Origin: Streptomyces griseus | Lineage (GTDB): Bacteria > Bdellovibrionota > Bdellovibrionia > Bdellovibrionales > Bdellovibrionaceae | Direction: 5' to 3' | NCBI GenBank assembly: GCA_943330705.2 | Contig: CALQIT020000018.1 | Coordinates: forward strand, 1 to 41,064 | Length of the DNA: 41,064 bases | Shown: positions 32,988-40,888 of the stretch, in pieces | How the letters are laid out: each line of letters begins with the position of its first letter | How positions within the stretch are numbered: position 1 is the stretch's first letter | Translations under genes and position numbers: made by a program | Notes under the pieces: generated by a model | Told to the model about the DNA's origin: nothing | The model's input: the letters and a program-made list of their open reading frames with translations, nothing else | Database searches by the model: none

Positions 32988-33032
32988 TTAATGATAGTAT
33001 CAAATGATACTATCATTGGTCAAGTCGTAAGC
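32985..33032 (-). promoter_or_regulatory. fic promoter and 28-bp operator
   Basis: On the minus strand, TTGACC and TACTAT lie 18 bases apart (33018-33023 and 32994-32999). A near-perfect 28-bp palindrome (arms AATGATAGTATCA and TGATACTATCATT, 2-base centre) fills 32990-33017. Transcription would begin on or beside the fic ATG, giving a leaderless message. Confidence 0.8.
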
Positions 33033-33159
33033 AAACCTTACAGGTTGTCTGTAAGCCCCAGTTCGAGACCTCTGGCTGGGTCATCTTGCAAATTATTGGA
33101 ATTTCTAAGATTTCAAAATGGTGCGGCCGGCTTGAGGAGTTTAGAACTGCGTGCGCAAA

Positions 33160-33495
33160 TTACTCATGAATTATGAGTGCAGAGATTTTGAGTGAGCACT
33201 GATTGACTACATCATCTGACGCTTTTTCAATAAACTTAGCTTTTCTGACCTTCCAATCAAGATTCTTTAAATGGTCTGCAAGCACTGCACCGTTGATTTT
33301 TTTCCCTGAAACAACGACTTCAAATGGATAGCCCTTGATATTTGATGTGATTGGACAACAAACAGCCAGCCCAGTTTTTTTATTATATTTTTCTGGAGAT
33401 AAAACAAGAGCGGGTCGTGTTCCCATCTGCTCATGACCTGCCTGAGGCGTAAAGTTAAGCCAAACAATGTCTCCACGATGAGGTGTGTAACTCAC
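33160..33495 (-). CDS. mazF: MazF/PemK-type endoribonuclease toxin
   Basis: 111-residue mRNA interferase. Family pattern: HRGDIVWLNFTPQAGHEQMG, RPALVLSPEKYNKKTG (with the conserved RP), CCPITSNIKGYPFEV, a long loop, and VLADHLKNLDWKVRKAKFI then IEKAS. The start is GTG and overlaps the mazE stop by one base (TAGTG). It is expected to cleave single-stranded RNA when free of antitoxin. Subfamily is closer to ChpB/PemK from length. Confidence 0.92.
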   Translation of the reverse strand: MSYTPHRGDIVWLNFTPQAGHEQMGTRPALVLSPEKYNKKTGLAVCCPITSNIKGYPFEVVVSGKKINGAVLADHLKNLDWKVRKAKFIEKASDDVVNQCSLKISALIIHE

Positions 33496-33731
33496 TACCA
33501 GACCTCGTTGCCTTCTACTTTAAAGTCGTCTTCATGATGAAGATTGTGTCTCGTAATTTGATCTAATAACGATTCAAGTGAATATTGCTTTTTTGCTGGG
33601 AAAATAACAATCGTCCCATTCTTGGATTCAACTTCTACTTCAGAGTGCTCACTAAGATTTGCCTTTTCTATAACTGCTTTAGGAATTCGAACTCCGAGTG
33701 AGTTTCCCCATTTCTGAATTTTTACTGACAT
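33495..33731 (-). CDS. mazE: MazE-type antitoxin
   Basis: 78-residue AbrB/SpoVT-fold antitoxin: MSVKIQKWGNSLGVRIPKAV, then IEKANLSEHSEVEVESKNG and FPAKK, with an acidic C-terminus that would fold over MazF. I chose the ATG with AGGA about eight bases upstream; a longer frame includes non-conserved sequence. Antitoxin first, toxin second. Its operator is the palindrome in the promoter. Confidence 0.92.
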   Translation of the reverse strand: MSVKIQKWGNSLGVRIPKAVIEKANLSEHSEVEVESKNGTIVIFPAKKQYSLESLLDQITRHNLHHEDDFKVEGNEVW

Positions 33732-33759
33732 ACAGAGTTCCTCTCTATTTACTCTAGAA

Positions 33760-33788
33760 AGTATATACATTGTATAAACAAAAATCAA
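33760..33788 (-). promoter_or_regulatory. mazEF promoter and operator
   Basis: On the minus strand, TTGATT and TATACT lie 17 bases apart. A perfect 13-bp palindrome TATACAATGTATA (33764-33776) overlaps the -10 box, suited to MazE or MazEF autorepression. Confidence 0.8.
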
Positions 33789-33912
33789 GGCTAAATCAAG
33801 CAATCATAGAATCCTGTACCAATGGCAAGTTGAAAATTAAACAACATCTTGAATTGACTTAGGGTTTTAGAAAATCTCAAAATGCGACAATTGGTGCGCC
33901 CAGCGAGAATAG

Positions 33913-34506
33913 AAGCGTTATTCAGCGATAGTATTAAACGATACGATCGGGGGTAAGGTCGCTATAAATGGTGCTCTGAAGAATCTTGCATTTATTGATC
34001 TAGATCGCGACCAGTTCGAAGTCATTTCACAGTGGTATCATTTTGCATTGCTGGAATACTTTAAAACCAAGAAGCACTCATCCGATCCTGTGGTTATTGC
34101 GCAAAAATTTGGATTGCATCCCGAGCAAGTAACGCTATCGCTAGATCGACTGCAGCGTCTTGGTTTGGTAAGTATTCACAAGAAACGAATCATTTCTTTA
34201 GGTAAAAATCTTAAGTGGAGTCAGACCGATTTTACCTCCACCGCCAGACGAAGTATGCAAATTCAGTTGGCTGAAAAATCCATTTTGGCCTTGAATGAGG
34301 TCCCTTTGAGTGAACGGGAGAATTGTTCCTTAACCATCGCGATTGAAAAAGAAAAAATTCCGCATTTTAAAAAAAGAATTCACGAAACTATGCTGCAGCT
34401 CTCTGAAGAGTTTCAGCCAAGCACTGGATCTAAAGAGACCATTAATTTAAATAGTGTTTACCAAGCTTTATTTAGTTTTTTCCCCCTTTCAAATTCCAAG
34501 GAGTAA
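33913..34506 (+). pseudogene. 5'-truncated TIGR02147/DUF4423 regulator
   Basis: Open frame from just after a stop, reading GALKNLAFIDLDRDQFEVIS, then QWYHFALLEYFKTKKHSSDP, a winged helix (IAQKFGLHPEQVTLSLDRLQ, then RLGLV), and the family-type C-terminus ending LFSFFPLSNSKE. The N-terminal HTH is missing. The only in-frame start is a TTG at 34048, inside the conserved region. The first codons come from the degenerate fic-operator repeat. Likely a remnant whose 5' end was replaced; it still sits 3 bases upstream of the secreted-protein gene it may once have controlled. Confidence 0.7.
33921..33968 (+). repeat. degenerate second copy of the fic operator region
   Basis: GCGATAGTATTAAACGATAC, then a run like GGGGTAAGGTCGCTA, lines up with the fic operator (GATAGTATCAAATGATAC, then TTGGTCAAGTCGTAA). 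The dyad is broken here. The two copies lie in the same orientation either side of mazEF, about 935 bases apart. Confidence 0.6.
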
Positions 34507-34509
34507 GTC

Positions 34510-35943
34510 ATGAAAAAAGTTTTAGTTTTCTCAATATTGTTGTTTACCGCCAGTGCCTTTGCCGCTGGTGGACAGTTCGGTAACGGAGGCTCGGGTGTTG
34601 TTTGTTTTAAGGATCAAAAAATAAGAGATGAGGTCCAGTTGGCCGTGCGCCTGAATGAAGATGCAAAGACGCCTTCGGACTGGGTTGATCCTTTGGCCGC
34701 GGGTAGAGTTGATAATATTCTCACCCCCGTTGTTTTGTACGATCTGTTTATCGAGACCAAGGGTGGTTTTACTGGTGAAAGAAAGATCATTGATTCACAA
34801 CTGCCTTTTTTGCAGATTGCAAACACGCAGCTAGAATTATTAAAGAGTAAATCCAAATTCTACGACGAAATAATAGTGGCGCAGGGGCAGCTCCATCCTA
34901 AGAATTGGATCGGCGTTGAAAACGGAATTGTTGCCGTCAACGATACAGGGGCCCAAGTATTTCTGCCAGCTAATTGCATGCTGTTGCAGATCGCTATTCA
35001 AGATGCCAAACAATCAAGAATTTATTACGACACTCGACTTTTCAGCAAGCTCTCGCCTACGGGGCAGGCCGCCATTTATCTGCACGAGTTGATTTACAAT
35101 GTTGCGCTGAATTTAGCGGACAAGCACAGCGATTCGCGAGGTACTCAGAAAGTTACAGCAACTTTGTTCCTGGAAGAATTTGCCGAAATGAGCGGTCACG
35201 ATTTTGATATGATCCTTCAGCAAGCACAGTTTGGTCATTACAACTATACGGGACGGACAAAAATGGAATTTTTAGATATTGCAACTTGGATGGAGCCCAC
35301 TCGCAAACATCTGAGTAGGTGGATTTTCCTGTCGCCAGTGGCGGCAAAGATGGACTTATTTACGGATAAAGGAATTGCAATATCTTTTGACTCGTCATTT
35401 TTGCCATTGGCAATCGAATCTTTGGCAAAAATTCCCAGTTTGATCGGTCAGCTAACAGATGATCTTGTTATAGGCCAATTAAGAATTGCGAAGGGTTCTT
35501 GGCTGACTTTTGGATTGGCCGAGCATCCCCGGTCTGTGACCAATTTTCCGGTTCGGATGGGTATTGGAAGTAATTATGGTTCGATTGTCTGTCAAAGTGG
35601 GGCCGTAGGCATCGGCAACGGGTATGATCGCAAAATTGAGTTTCTTGGTGGAGAAACATGGCTGTATGAATCCCATCGCTTAAAATCCTGCAGTTTATCT
35701 AAGAATACAGTGGTCAACGGAATCGAGTATAACCAAGATTTGACTCTATTTGATAGTGAAGCGATCAACGTCAAAGTCGGTCAGCTTGCTAAAGAACAAA
35801 ACGTGCACGGCATCTCTCTTGCCGCCGGTGATATTGAGTTTTGCGAAAATGGAAGAGTAGCAAAGGCAACCTCAGCAACGCGACAAAGAATTGGAAATAA
35901 AACCTATAAAATGAATGAAAAAATTGAATTAAGTTGCAACTGA
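34510..35943 (+). CDS. secreted protein with GNGG motif, Bdellovibrio-type
   Basis: 477 residues with a signal peptide (cleavage near AFA-AGGQ). The mature start GGQFGNGGSGVVCFKDQ matches a pattern I associate with secreted Bdellovibrio-like proteins. A helical stretch (AAIYLHELIYNVAL, about 189-202) recalls the HExxx zinc-site helix but does not fit HExxH. Several C-terminal cysteines (IVCQSG, KSCSLS, EFCENG, LSCN). AAGGAG precedes the ATG. It probably formed a unit with the truncated regulator upstream. Function unknown. Confidence 0.7.
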   Translation: MKKVLVFSILLFTASAFAAGGQFGNGGSGVVCFKDQKIRDEVQLAVRLNEDAKTPSDWVDPLAAGRVDNILTPVVLYDLFIETKGGFTGERKIIDSQLPFLQIANTQLELLKSKSKFYDEIIVAQGQLHPKNWIGVENGIVAVNDTGAQVFLPANCMLLQIAIQDAKQSRIYYDTRLFSKLSPTGQAAIYLHELIYNVALNLADKHSDSRGTQKVTATLFLEEFAEMSGHDFDMILQQAQFGHYNYTGRTKMEFLDIATWMEPTRKHLSRWIFLSPVAAKMDLFTDKGIAISFDSSFLPLAIESLAKIPSLIGQLTDDLVIGQLRIAKGSWLTFGLAEHPRSVTNFPVRMGIGSNYGSIVCQSGAVGIGNGYDRKIEFLGGETWLYESHRLKSCSLSKNTVVNGIEYNQDLTLFDSEAINVKVGQLAKEQNVHGISLAAGDIEFCENGRVAKATSATRQRIGNKTYKMNEKIELSCN

Positions 35944-35993
35944 TTGTTCATTCAAATGCGAGCACTTTGTTGCCCTGAGCACAAGTCTCATCA

Positions 35994-37511
35994 TTATTTC
36001 CTGGTTTTAAGATTTGATTCGATGAGTTTTGCCTCTGAAGGCTCACGCAGCCAATTGTGCGTTTCGAGATGTTCAAGGATTTTTTTATAGGGCGAAAATT
36101 CTAAATTCGAAATTTGCTGGGCACGTACCAGCATTCGTATAAGTGGATCAGGTCGATCTCGCCGAGTGAGGGCTTTCAGGGCAGAGAGATAGTCCTCTCG
36201 GTAAACTGTCGGAATTATAATCGTAGTGAGACCTTCGGAAAAGAGCTCGGCGTTCATCATGATTCGGGCGATACGACCGTTGCCATCAACGAACGGGTGG
36301 ACTTCGGCAACAAGAAACATGATGAAGATGGCTCTAGGAAGGCCAACGGGTAGGGCTGTATATCGAACAAACCCCTCTTTGAGGGTTCCGCGAATAAAAT
36401 CTGGATGAACAAAGTGGGTGTCACCAGCGCGATTGGGTTGGTTCTTGTATTCACCCGGTGTGACATCGGGCCGCCCTGACATCAGCGCTCCGTGATGGCT
36501 CTTGATCACCTGCTCCAGGTCATCAAGACTTTTCGGTACTCTCGACATTTCATTTGCATTGGAAACGATATTGTAAGTACCTAAAATGTCATGGGCGTCA
36601 CGGGGTCGCTGTTCAGGAATTTTTTTATCAAAGATGATTTCCTCAGCTTCTTCAATTTCAAAGGTCGTCCCTTCAATGTAGTTTGAGAAGTAGGCTTCAA
36701 AAAATGCTTTGTTTCGATTGTGATCCTTGGTTTTCGATATTTCTTTAAGTACAGACAATGGCTTTGTTTTCAAATCTGAGAAAAGAAGATCGAATCTTTC
36801 GGTGCGCGTCGAATCATAAGGTTCACCACGTGCGCGAGCTCTGCCAGATGCGGTGATTAACTGCGATGCCTTTTTAGTTCCAAGAAGGGCGCCGATAAGT
36901 GCGTCTAGCTTTTGAAACTCTCGATGCCAACCAAGCTTCTTGGCGATGGTCCTCGCGCGGCTACGAATTAAGTTGAGTTCCTTTTCCCCCTTGGTATCGA
37001 GTAGACTTCCCAGTCGTTTTTCCAAATCTTCTTTTGCGACAGATCGCCTTGCCGTTGTCTTCGAGCTCGAGAGATTTTCAAGCATTGCCCTCGGAATCGA
37101 GGAGGCTCTGAAATTTCTGAATGGACTGTCGTCGGTAAGGGCCTTCGGTCCACGAATGAAAGAGAGTATAAGGCCAGGAAATTCGATTTTTCGGTTGGTT
37201 GTGCTGGTAAGAAAGATTTCGTTTGCAGAGGACGGTTTGAATTCAAGTGCGCTTCGATGGCTAAGAAGAGCATCGGGAAAAAGTTCGGAAACAATTTCGG
37301 ACCATTGTCCTCTGACAAAGGATTCGACTTCGGAGGCGGGCAGGGAAGTATAGAGCCGCGGACCTATCTTTCGGATTTTTCCGGCTTTAATAAGGTTTGT
37401 TCGCCAGGCCTCCTCCGCTTTCGTTTTCGCAGGATAAAATAAGAATGGCAAAATCTCAGCAGGATTTTTTTGAGTCTTCTTTTGGGGTTTTTTGGTCATT
37501 TTCAATTGCAT
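35994..37511 (-). CDS. Fic-domain protein with AbiEi-like N-terminal region
   Basis: 505 residues. C-terminal Fic domain with HPFVDGNGR (405-413), preceded by an inhibitory motif in AYFSNYIEGT (S276, E280, G281). The N-terminal 230 residues do not look like Fic: AGKIRKIGPRLYTSLPASEV, SHRSALEF and LTSTTNRKIEFPGLIL follow the layout of AbiEi-type antitoxin/regulator domains (winged helix, then a sensor-like fold). This N-terminal reading is by pattern only. No RBS at either candidate start (second at M5). Probably self-regulating AMP-transferase; no partner gene adjacent. Confidence 0.85.
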   Translation of the reverse strand: MQLKMTKKPQKKTQKNPAEILPFLFYPAKTKAEEAWRTNLIKAGKIRKIGPRLYTSLPASEVESFVRGQWSEIVSELFPDALLSHRSALEFKPSSANEIFLTSTTNRKIEFPGLILSFIRGPKALTDDSPFRNFRASSIPRAMLENLSSSKTTARRSVAKEDLEKRLGSLLDTKGEKELNLIRSRARTIAKKLGWHREFQKLDALIGALLGTKKASQLITASGRARARGEPYDSTRTERFDLLFSDLKTKPLSVLKEISKTKDHNRNKAFFEAYFSNYIEGTTFEIEEAEEIIFDKKIPEQRPRDAHDILGTYNIVSNANEMSRVPKSLDDLEQVIKSHHGALMSGRPDVTPGEYKNQPNRAGDTHFVHPDFIRGTLKEGFVRYTALPVGLPRAIFIMFLVAEVHPFVDGNGRIARIMMNAELFSEGLTTIIIPTVYREDYLSALKALTRRDRPDPLIRMLVRAQQISNLEFSPYKKILEHLETHNWLREPSEAKLIESNLKTRK

Positions 37512-37632
37512 ATAGGTATTTTCGGTAATTTTTAGATACAGTAAAGGAAAATTTGGTATTTTTTTTGTACAGGTACGTCACGGCCGTTTTAAAAGATCAA
37601 AGCTGAGTCGATAGGGATCTTGTAATTTAAGT

Positions 37633-37670
37633 AAAAAAAAAGCCCATAACCCGTTCGGAGTTATGGGCTT
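37633..37670 (-). terminator. intrinsic terminator of the lysine-rich protein gene
   Basis: A perfect 11-bp stem (AAGCCCATAAC and complement) with a 9-base loop is followed on the minus strand by a run of eight or more T. A strong terminator, about 20 bases after the stop. Confidence 0.9.
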
Positions 37671-37689
37671 TGTGAATCTCATATAAAAA

Positions 37690-38217
37690 CTAGAAATAAC
37701 CTTCGTCGTCGCCTTCTTCGTCTTCTTCTTCGGTATCGTCATCATCCAATTTTTCAAATGGGCTTTCTTCGGCTTCTTCGGACTCTTCCCATCCTTCTTC
37801 GCCCTCAGCAGGAGCCGCGCCCTCAGCGCCAGCCTCTAAGTCTTCCGCTGCATTTGCGTCATCTTCGAATTCATCCAATTCGTCCATCAACGGATCATGT
37901 TTTCGACCTGGTGCAAGTGCTGCCCCACCAATAAGACCTGCCGCTGCCGCACCCAAAAGTTTTTTCTTACCATCTTTTTTTGGTGTAGCTTTTTTCGCAG
38001 TTGTTTTTTTAGTGGCTACTTTTTTGCTAGCCACTTTTTTGGTGGCTACCTTTTTAGTAGCTTTTTTTGCAACCGCTTTTTTAGTGCCGCTCTTTTTTGT
38101 AGTTTTCTTAGTAGCGGTCTTTTTGGTAGCCTTTTTCGCAGCAGTTTTCTTAGTTGCTGTCTTTGTCGCTTTTTTAGTCGTTTTCTTTACTGGTTTTTTA
38201 GTTTTTTTCTTTGCCAT
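37690..38217 (-). CDS. histone-H1-like lysine-rich protein with acidic tail
   Basis: 175 residues in three blocks: about 85 residues of KKATKK/TKKVA repeats (Lys, Ala, Thr only, like the H1 C-terminal domain or AlgP), a short hydrophobic glycine-alanine stretch (LLGAAAAGLIGGAALAPG, 86-103), and an acidic tail of Glu/Asp ending EEDEEGDDEGYF. The basic part should bind DNA or RNA; the acidic tail may self-mask or bind basic proteins. GGGAG precedes the ATG, and an 8-bp hairpin (AAATGGTT/AACCATTT) lies just upstream at 38229-38253. Nucleoid role inferred. Confidence 0.82.
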   Translation of the reverse strand: MAKKKTKKPVKKTTKKATKTATKKTAAKKATKKTATKKTTKKSGTKKAVAKKATKKVATKKVASKKVATKKTTAKKATPKKDGKKKLLGAAAAGLIGGAALAPGRKHDPLMDELDEFEDDANAAEDLEAGAEGAAPAEGEEGWEESEEAEESPFEKLDDDDTEEEDEEGDDEGYF

Positions 38218-38305
38218 GATGTCTCCCGAAATGGTTTTGCAATGGAACCATTTTAGCCTAAGGCCCCGATCGGGAGATGTAAATGAATTTTCTGAGGCTT
38301 CTCAA

Positions 38306-39064
38306 TTAAAACTTTACGATTCTTTCGATATACCTAGCCAATTCAGCTGGAAGCTTTGCGGCGATATAGGCCCCGCCCTTGAAGTTTCCTTTTGGCAGCA
38401 CATAACCGAAATAGCCGACAGTTTTAGTTTTACTTTCATTTTTAATAGGCAGGATAAAATTGCCAGTTGAATCTGGCGGGGTCGAGATTTTTGGAAGCTC
38501 TAAGAAAAAGGCCACCGCATCCACCCCGAGGTAGGTATAGATTTTACGATCTTTGGCAGCCGGAAACTCCATCCCAAGTCCTGCTAATTCTGCAGCAGGA
38601 TAGCCAGGCATCGGATCGCCATTGGGTAATTTGAAAAGATCGGTGGTTATTTGCAGTTTTTTAACTATATATTTCAAAGGGATCACGAAAGCGATGGCCT
38701 GCGTGCCGTTCGCATTAAAGACCGAAATAATTTTTACTCCAGGTAGCTTTGCGTGCTCGAAGCTAACAATGGGACCGCTCAAGGGCAGGGGGAAGGTCAA
38801 AATTAAAGTCTGCTCTTTTGGATCTATTTGCAGGGCAACAACCCCATTGGCAGAGCCGCCTTCAACGGTTCCCTCCAGGGTAACGTTTTCCCATCCCGGC
38901 TGGGGAGCAGGGCAGCTTGGGGCACAATCCTGAGGGTCATTACCATCATCGCCACCAGGATTCAGGTTGATTAGGGAGCTATTTGCTTGGAATCCAAGGT
39001 TAGGATTGCAGCCGATCATCGTCAGCGCAATTAGAACTGCTGCAACGAATTTAGTCTCACGCAT
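38306..39064 (-). CDS. lipoprotein, hypothetical
   Basis: 252 residues with lipobox MIGC (cysteine 19) followed by NPNLGFQAN. A Pro/Asp/Gly linker with two cysteines (DCAPSCPAP) precedes a beta-rich domain (VALQIDPKEQTLILTFPLPL and AFFLELPKIS). No family recognised. Outer-membrane lipoprotein by the residue after the cysteine (not Asp). The upstream 200 bases to the flagellin gene hold a flagellin terminator and nothing else supported. Confidence 0.7.
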   Translation of the reverse strand: MRETKFVAAVLIALTMIGCNPNLGFQANSSLINLNPGGDDGNDPQDCAPSCPAPQPGWENVTLEGTVEGGSANGVVALQIDPKEQTLILTFPLPLSGPIVSFEHAKLPGVKIISVFNANGTQAIAFVIPLKYIVKKLQITTDLFKLPNGDPMPGYPAAELAGLGMEFPAAKDRKIYTYLGVDAVAFFLELPKISTPPDSTGNFILPIKNESKTKTVGYFGYVLPKGNFKGGAYIAAKLPAELARYIERIVKF

Positions 39065-39215
39065 GACTGGCCTCCTGGTTCTTTTAGGGCCTCATATTTC
39101 GCCTTAAAAAACAAGATAACTACTTGAAATAACTAGTAAAAACAATGTACAAAAAATCTAATTGAATCTCTCTTTGAAGCCTTTTCTGCTTTGCGGTCAA
39201 AAGCTTCAAACAAAC

Positions 39216-39252
39216 ACAAACTCCCCCGCGGCTTCACTCGCGGGGAGTTTGT
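39216..39252 (-). terminator. intrinsic terminator of the flagellin gene
   Basis: A stem of ACAAACTCCCC-GCG type with one bulged C pairs around GCTTCACT; on the minus strand it is followed by TGTTTGTTTG. It lies about 18 bases after the flagellin stop. Confidence 0.8.
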
Positions 39253-39269
39253 CAATTTTCGTTAAAGAA

Positions 39270-40103
39270 CTAGCCAATTAGTTTAAGAGCCAATTGGTTC
39301 ACTTGGTTGGCCTGAGCTAAAGTCGCAGTACCTGCTTGCAGCAAGATGTTATTGCGAGTCATCTCAGAAGAAGCTTGAGCCACATCGGTATCACGGATTC
39401 GTGAGTTCGCTGCACTCATGTTCTCTTCCGCCACTGACAAGTTGTCGACAGTCGAAGTCAGTCGATTTTGCAATGCTCCCAAGTTGGCGCGCATTCCGTT
39501 AACTCCGTTTTGTGCCGAATCCAGCATTCCAAGGGAAGCTTGAGCGCCTTCTTTAGAAGTGTAATCCAGACCCGCTAAACCCAAGGCATCTAACGAAGCA
39601 TTGTTTTCAGAAGAGTTAAAGGTGATGCGATCTTCTTCAGCGTTATTATAAAGACCAACTTGGTAGTCAAAAGAAGCTGTCGAACCGTCCAAAAGTTTCG
39701 TTTGGCCCCAAGTTGTAACTGAAGCGATACGTTGCACCTCAGATTTCAACTGTTGAACCTCTTTATCTAGGAAGCCTCGCTCTGTTTGTCCAACAGTGTC
39801 AGAAGCTGCCTGGATGCCTAACTCTCTAAGACGAGTCACGATGTTGCCGATCTCATTCAAACCACCCTCTGCAGTTTGAATCATTGAAATACCGTCATTG
39901 GCATTGCGATTCGCTTGGCGAGCTGATCGGATGCTGGCTTTCAAGCGTTCACTGATTGCCAATCCAGCAGCATCATCAGCTGCGATATTGATTCGGCTGC
40001 CAGATGACAGTTGACCCATTGATTTCGACAGTGTCCGTTGGCTACCTGCTAAGTTTCTCTGAGCATTGATCGCCGTAATGTTTGTTGATACTCTCATTCC
40101 CAT
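39270..40103 (-). CDS. flagellin
   Basis: 277-residue flagellar filament protein, near the minimal size. N-terminal D0/D1 helices (MRVSTNITAINAQRNLAGSQ, then SSGSRINIAADDAAGLAISE), a short variable centre (about 145-190) without a D2/D3 insert, and the conserved C-terminal helix ending GTATLAQANQVNQLALKLIG. GGAGG lies well before the ATG. Predatory relatives encode several such flagellins; only one is present here. A candidate sigma-28 promoter lies about 65 bases upstream. A terminator follows. Confidence 0.95.
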   Translation of the reverse strand: MGMRVSTNITAINAQRNLAGSQRTLSKSMGQLSSGSRINIAADDAAGLAISERLKASIRSARQANRNANDGISMIQTAEGGLNEIGNIVTRLRELGIQAASDTVGQTERGFLDKEVQQLKSEVQRIASVTTWGQTKLLDGSTASFDYQVGLYNNAEEDRITFNSSENNASLDALGLAGLDYTSKEGAQASLGMLDSAQNGVNGMRANLGALQNRLTSTVDNLSVAEENMSAANSRIRDTDVAQASSEMTRNNILLQAGTATLAQANQVNQLALKLIG

Positions 40104-40166
40104 TTTAATATCCTCCGGTTAAAAATAATCTTTTGTTGTTTTCATAAATCCCTCCGTGAAAAAGTT

Positions 40167-40193
40167 TGTTCGGCATCCCAGCCTCGCCTTTGA
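40167..40193 (-). promoter_or_regulatory. candidate sigma-28 promoter of flagellin
   Basis: On the minus strand, TCAA-N15-GCCGAACA, close to the flagellar sigma-28 consensus TAAA-N15-GCCGATAA. The predicted leader would be about 55 bases. Mismatches make it a candidate only. Confidence 0.45.
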
Positions 40194-40571
40194 TCAACTT
40201 GTGATTTTGGCGTTTTTCGATCTGTGGCCTCTATTTGACAGATCTATATGTGTTACGGTCCTCATGTCTTTGCCGTCGCATCATATTTTATCATCCGTAA
40301 TGGCTCCTTTCGTAGTGTGTGGGAAAGAGTGACCTTACTCCCTCCGGCTGTTCCATCAGCCCTATTAGTCTTTTCAAGTTTGTTGTTAACTTGACACAAG
40401 ACTGATCGACGGTTGAGTACGAAAGTTGACAGGACTTGCGACCTGAAATGCAGCTCACAGGCTACATTTAGACCAAGGACGGATCCTGAAATCAGGACTT
40501 AAAACCCGCTGCTAGTCTGGATTTCAGGACTTAAAGTTAGTCGAGGCGACAGATTTTCGGCAAAAAAATAT
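40194..40571. other. intergenic region with CAGGACTT repeats and small dyads
   Basis: No gene found. CAGGACTT recurs at about 40429, 40493 and 40525, twice within TCAGGACTTAAA; TCCTGA-AA-TCAGGA forms a dyad beside the second. GAGT-GACCTT-ACTC and GGG/CCC give a weak hairpin at 40321-40342. TTGACA occurs twice without matching -10 boxes. Possible small RNA or regulator sites; nothing firm. Confidence 0.4.
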
Positions 40572-40847
40572 TTAATCGACTTCAATAAATCGACAAAGTG
40601 CCATTTTGCCACTGAGCTCGTAAGATTTAACCTGCACCGAGCGACGATGTGGTTTTGAATTGTATCCCAGAGTACAAACTTCAGTGTCTGTAGAGTCGTT
40701 AGAGTCGTTAGTGTGGTTTGCAAAGTGCGTGCAGTCTTCACAGGCACTCAGAAATCTATATTTCAAATAGTCGACTGGGTGAACAGGATCGTGACGGATG
40801 CTCGCGCGGAGATGTTTGGGAGTCTTACCTTTAGGATTTGCCATGCC
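40572..40847 (-). CDS. cysteine-rich small protein, CxxC-THF type
   Basis: 91 residues from the chosen ATG (MANPKGKTPKHLRASIRHDP). Pattern SACEDCTHF, later VCTLGYNSKPHRRSVQ, and GKMALCRFIEVD at the end: four cysteines that could bind zinc or an iron-sulphur cluster. I recall this layout as an uncharacterised small family in Bdellovibrio-like bacteria. Starts 66 bases or more upstream are open (MSTNKK). Between the cysteines a 9-bp tandem repeat (TAGAGTCGT) encodes NDSNDS, apparently an expansion. Divergent from clpB. Confidence 0.6.
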   Translation of the reverse strand, partial: GMANPKGKTPKHLRASIRHDPVHPVDYLKYRFLSACEDCTHFANHTNDSNDSTDTEVCTLGYNSKPHRRSVQVKSYELSGKMALCRFIEVD

Positions 40848-40888
40848 CAATCTTTTTAGCACATTGACATCGGTTCCCGCCAGGAACG

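Noticed and set aside
33050-33085. tRNA-like stretch with GTTCGAGACC
   Set aside because: The stems do not fit a T arm plus acceptor and no CCA or anticodon arm can be built; CTTACAG/CTGTAAG nearby is only a simple hairpin.
32976-33176. 66-residue frame on the plus strand through the fic promoter
   Set aside because: It crosses the operator palindrome and overlaps the fic start; no RBS. Most likely non-coding.
38012-38470. Hydrophobic frame (repeats of FLVAFF type) opposite the lysine-rich gene
   Set aside because: Complement of AAA/AAG repeats always reads as Phe/Leu; an artefact of the repeats.
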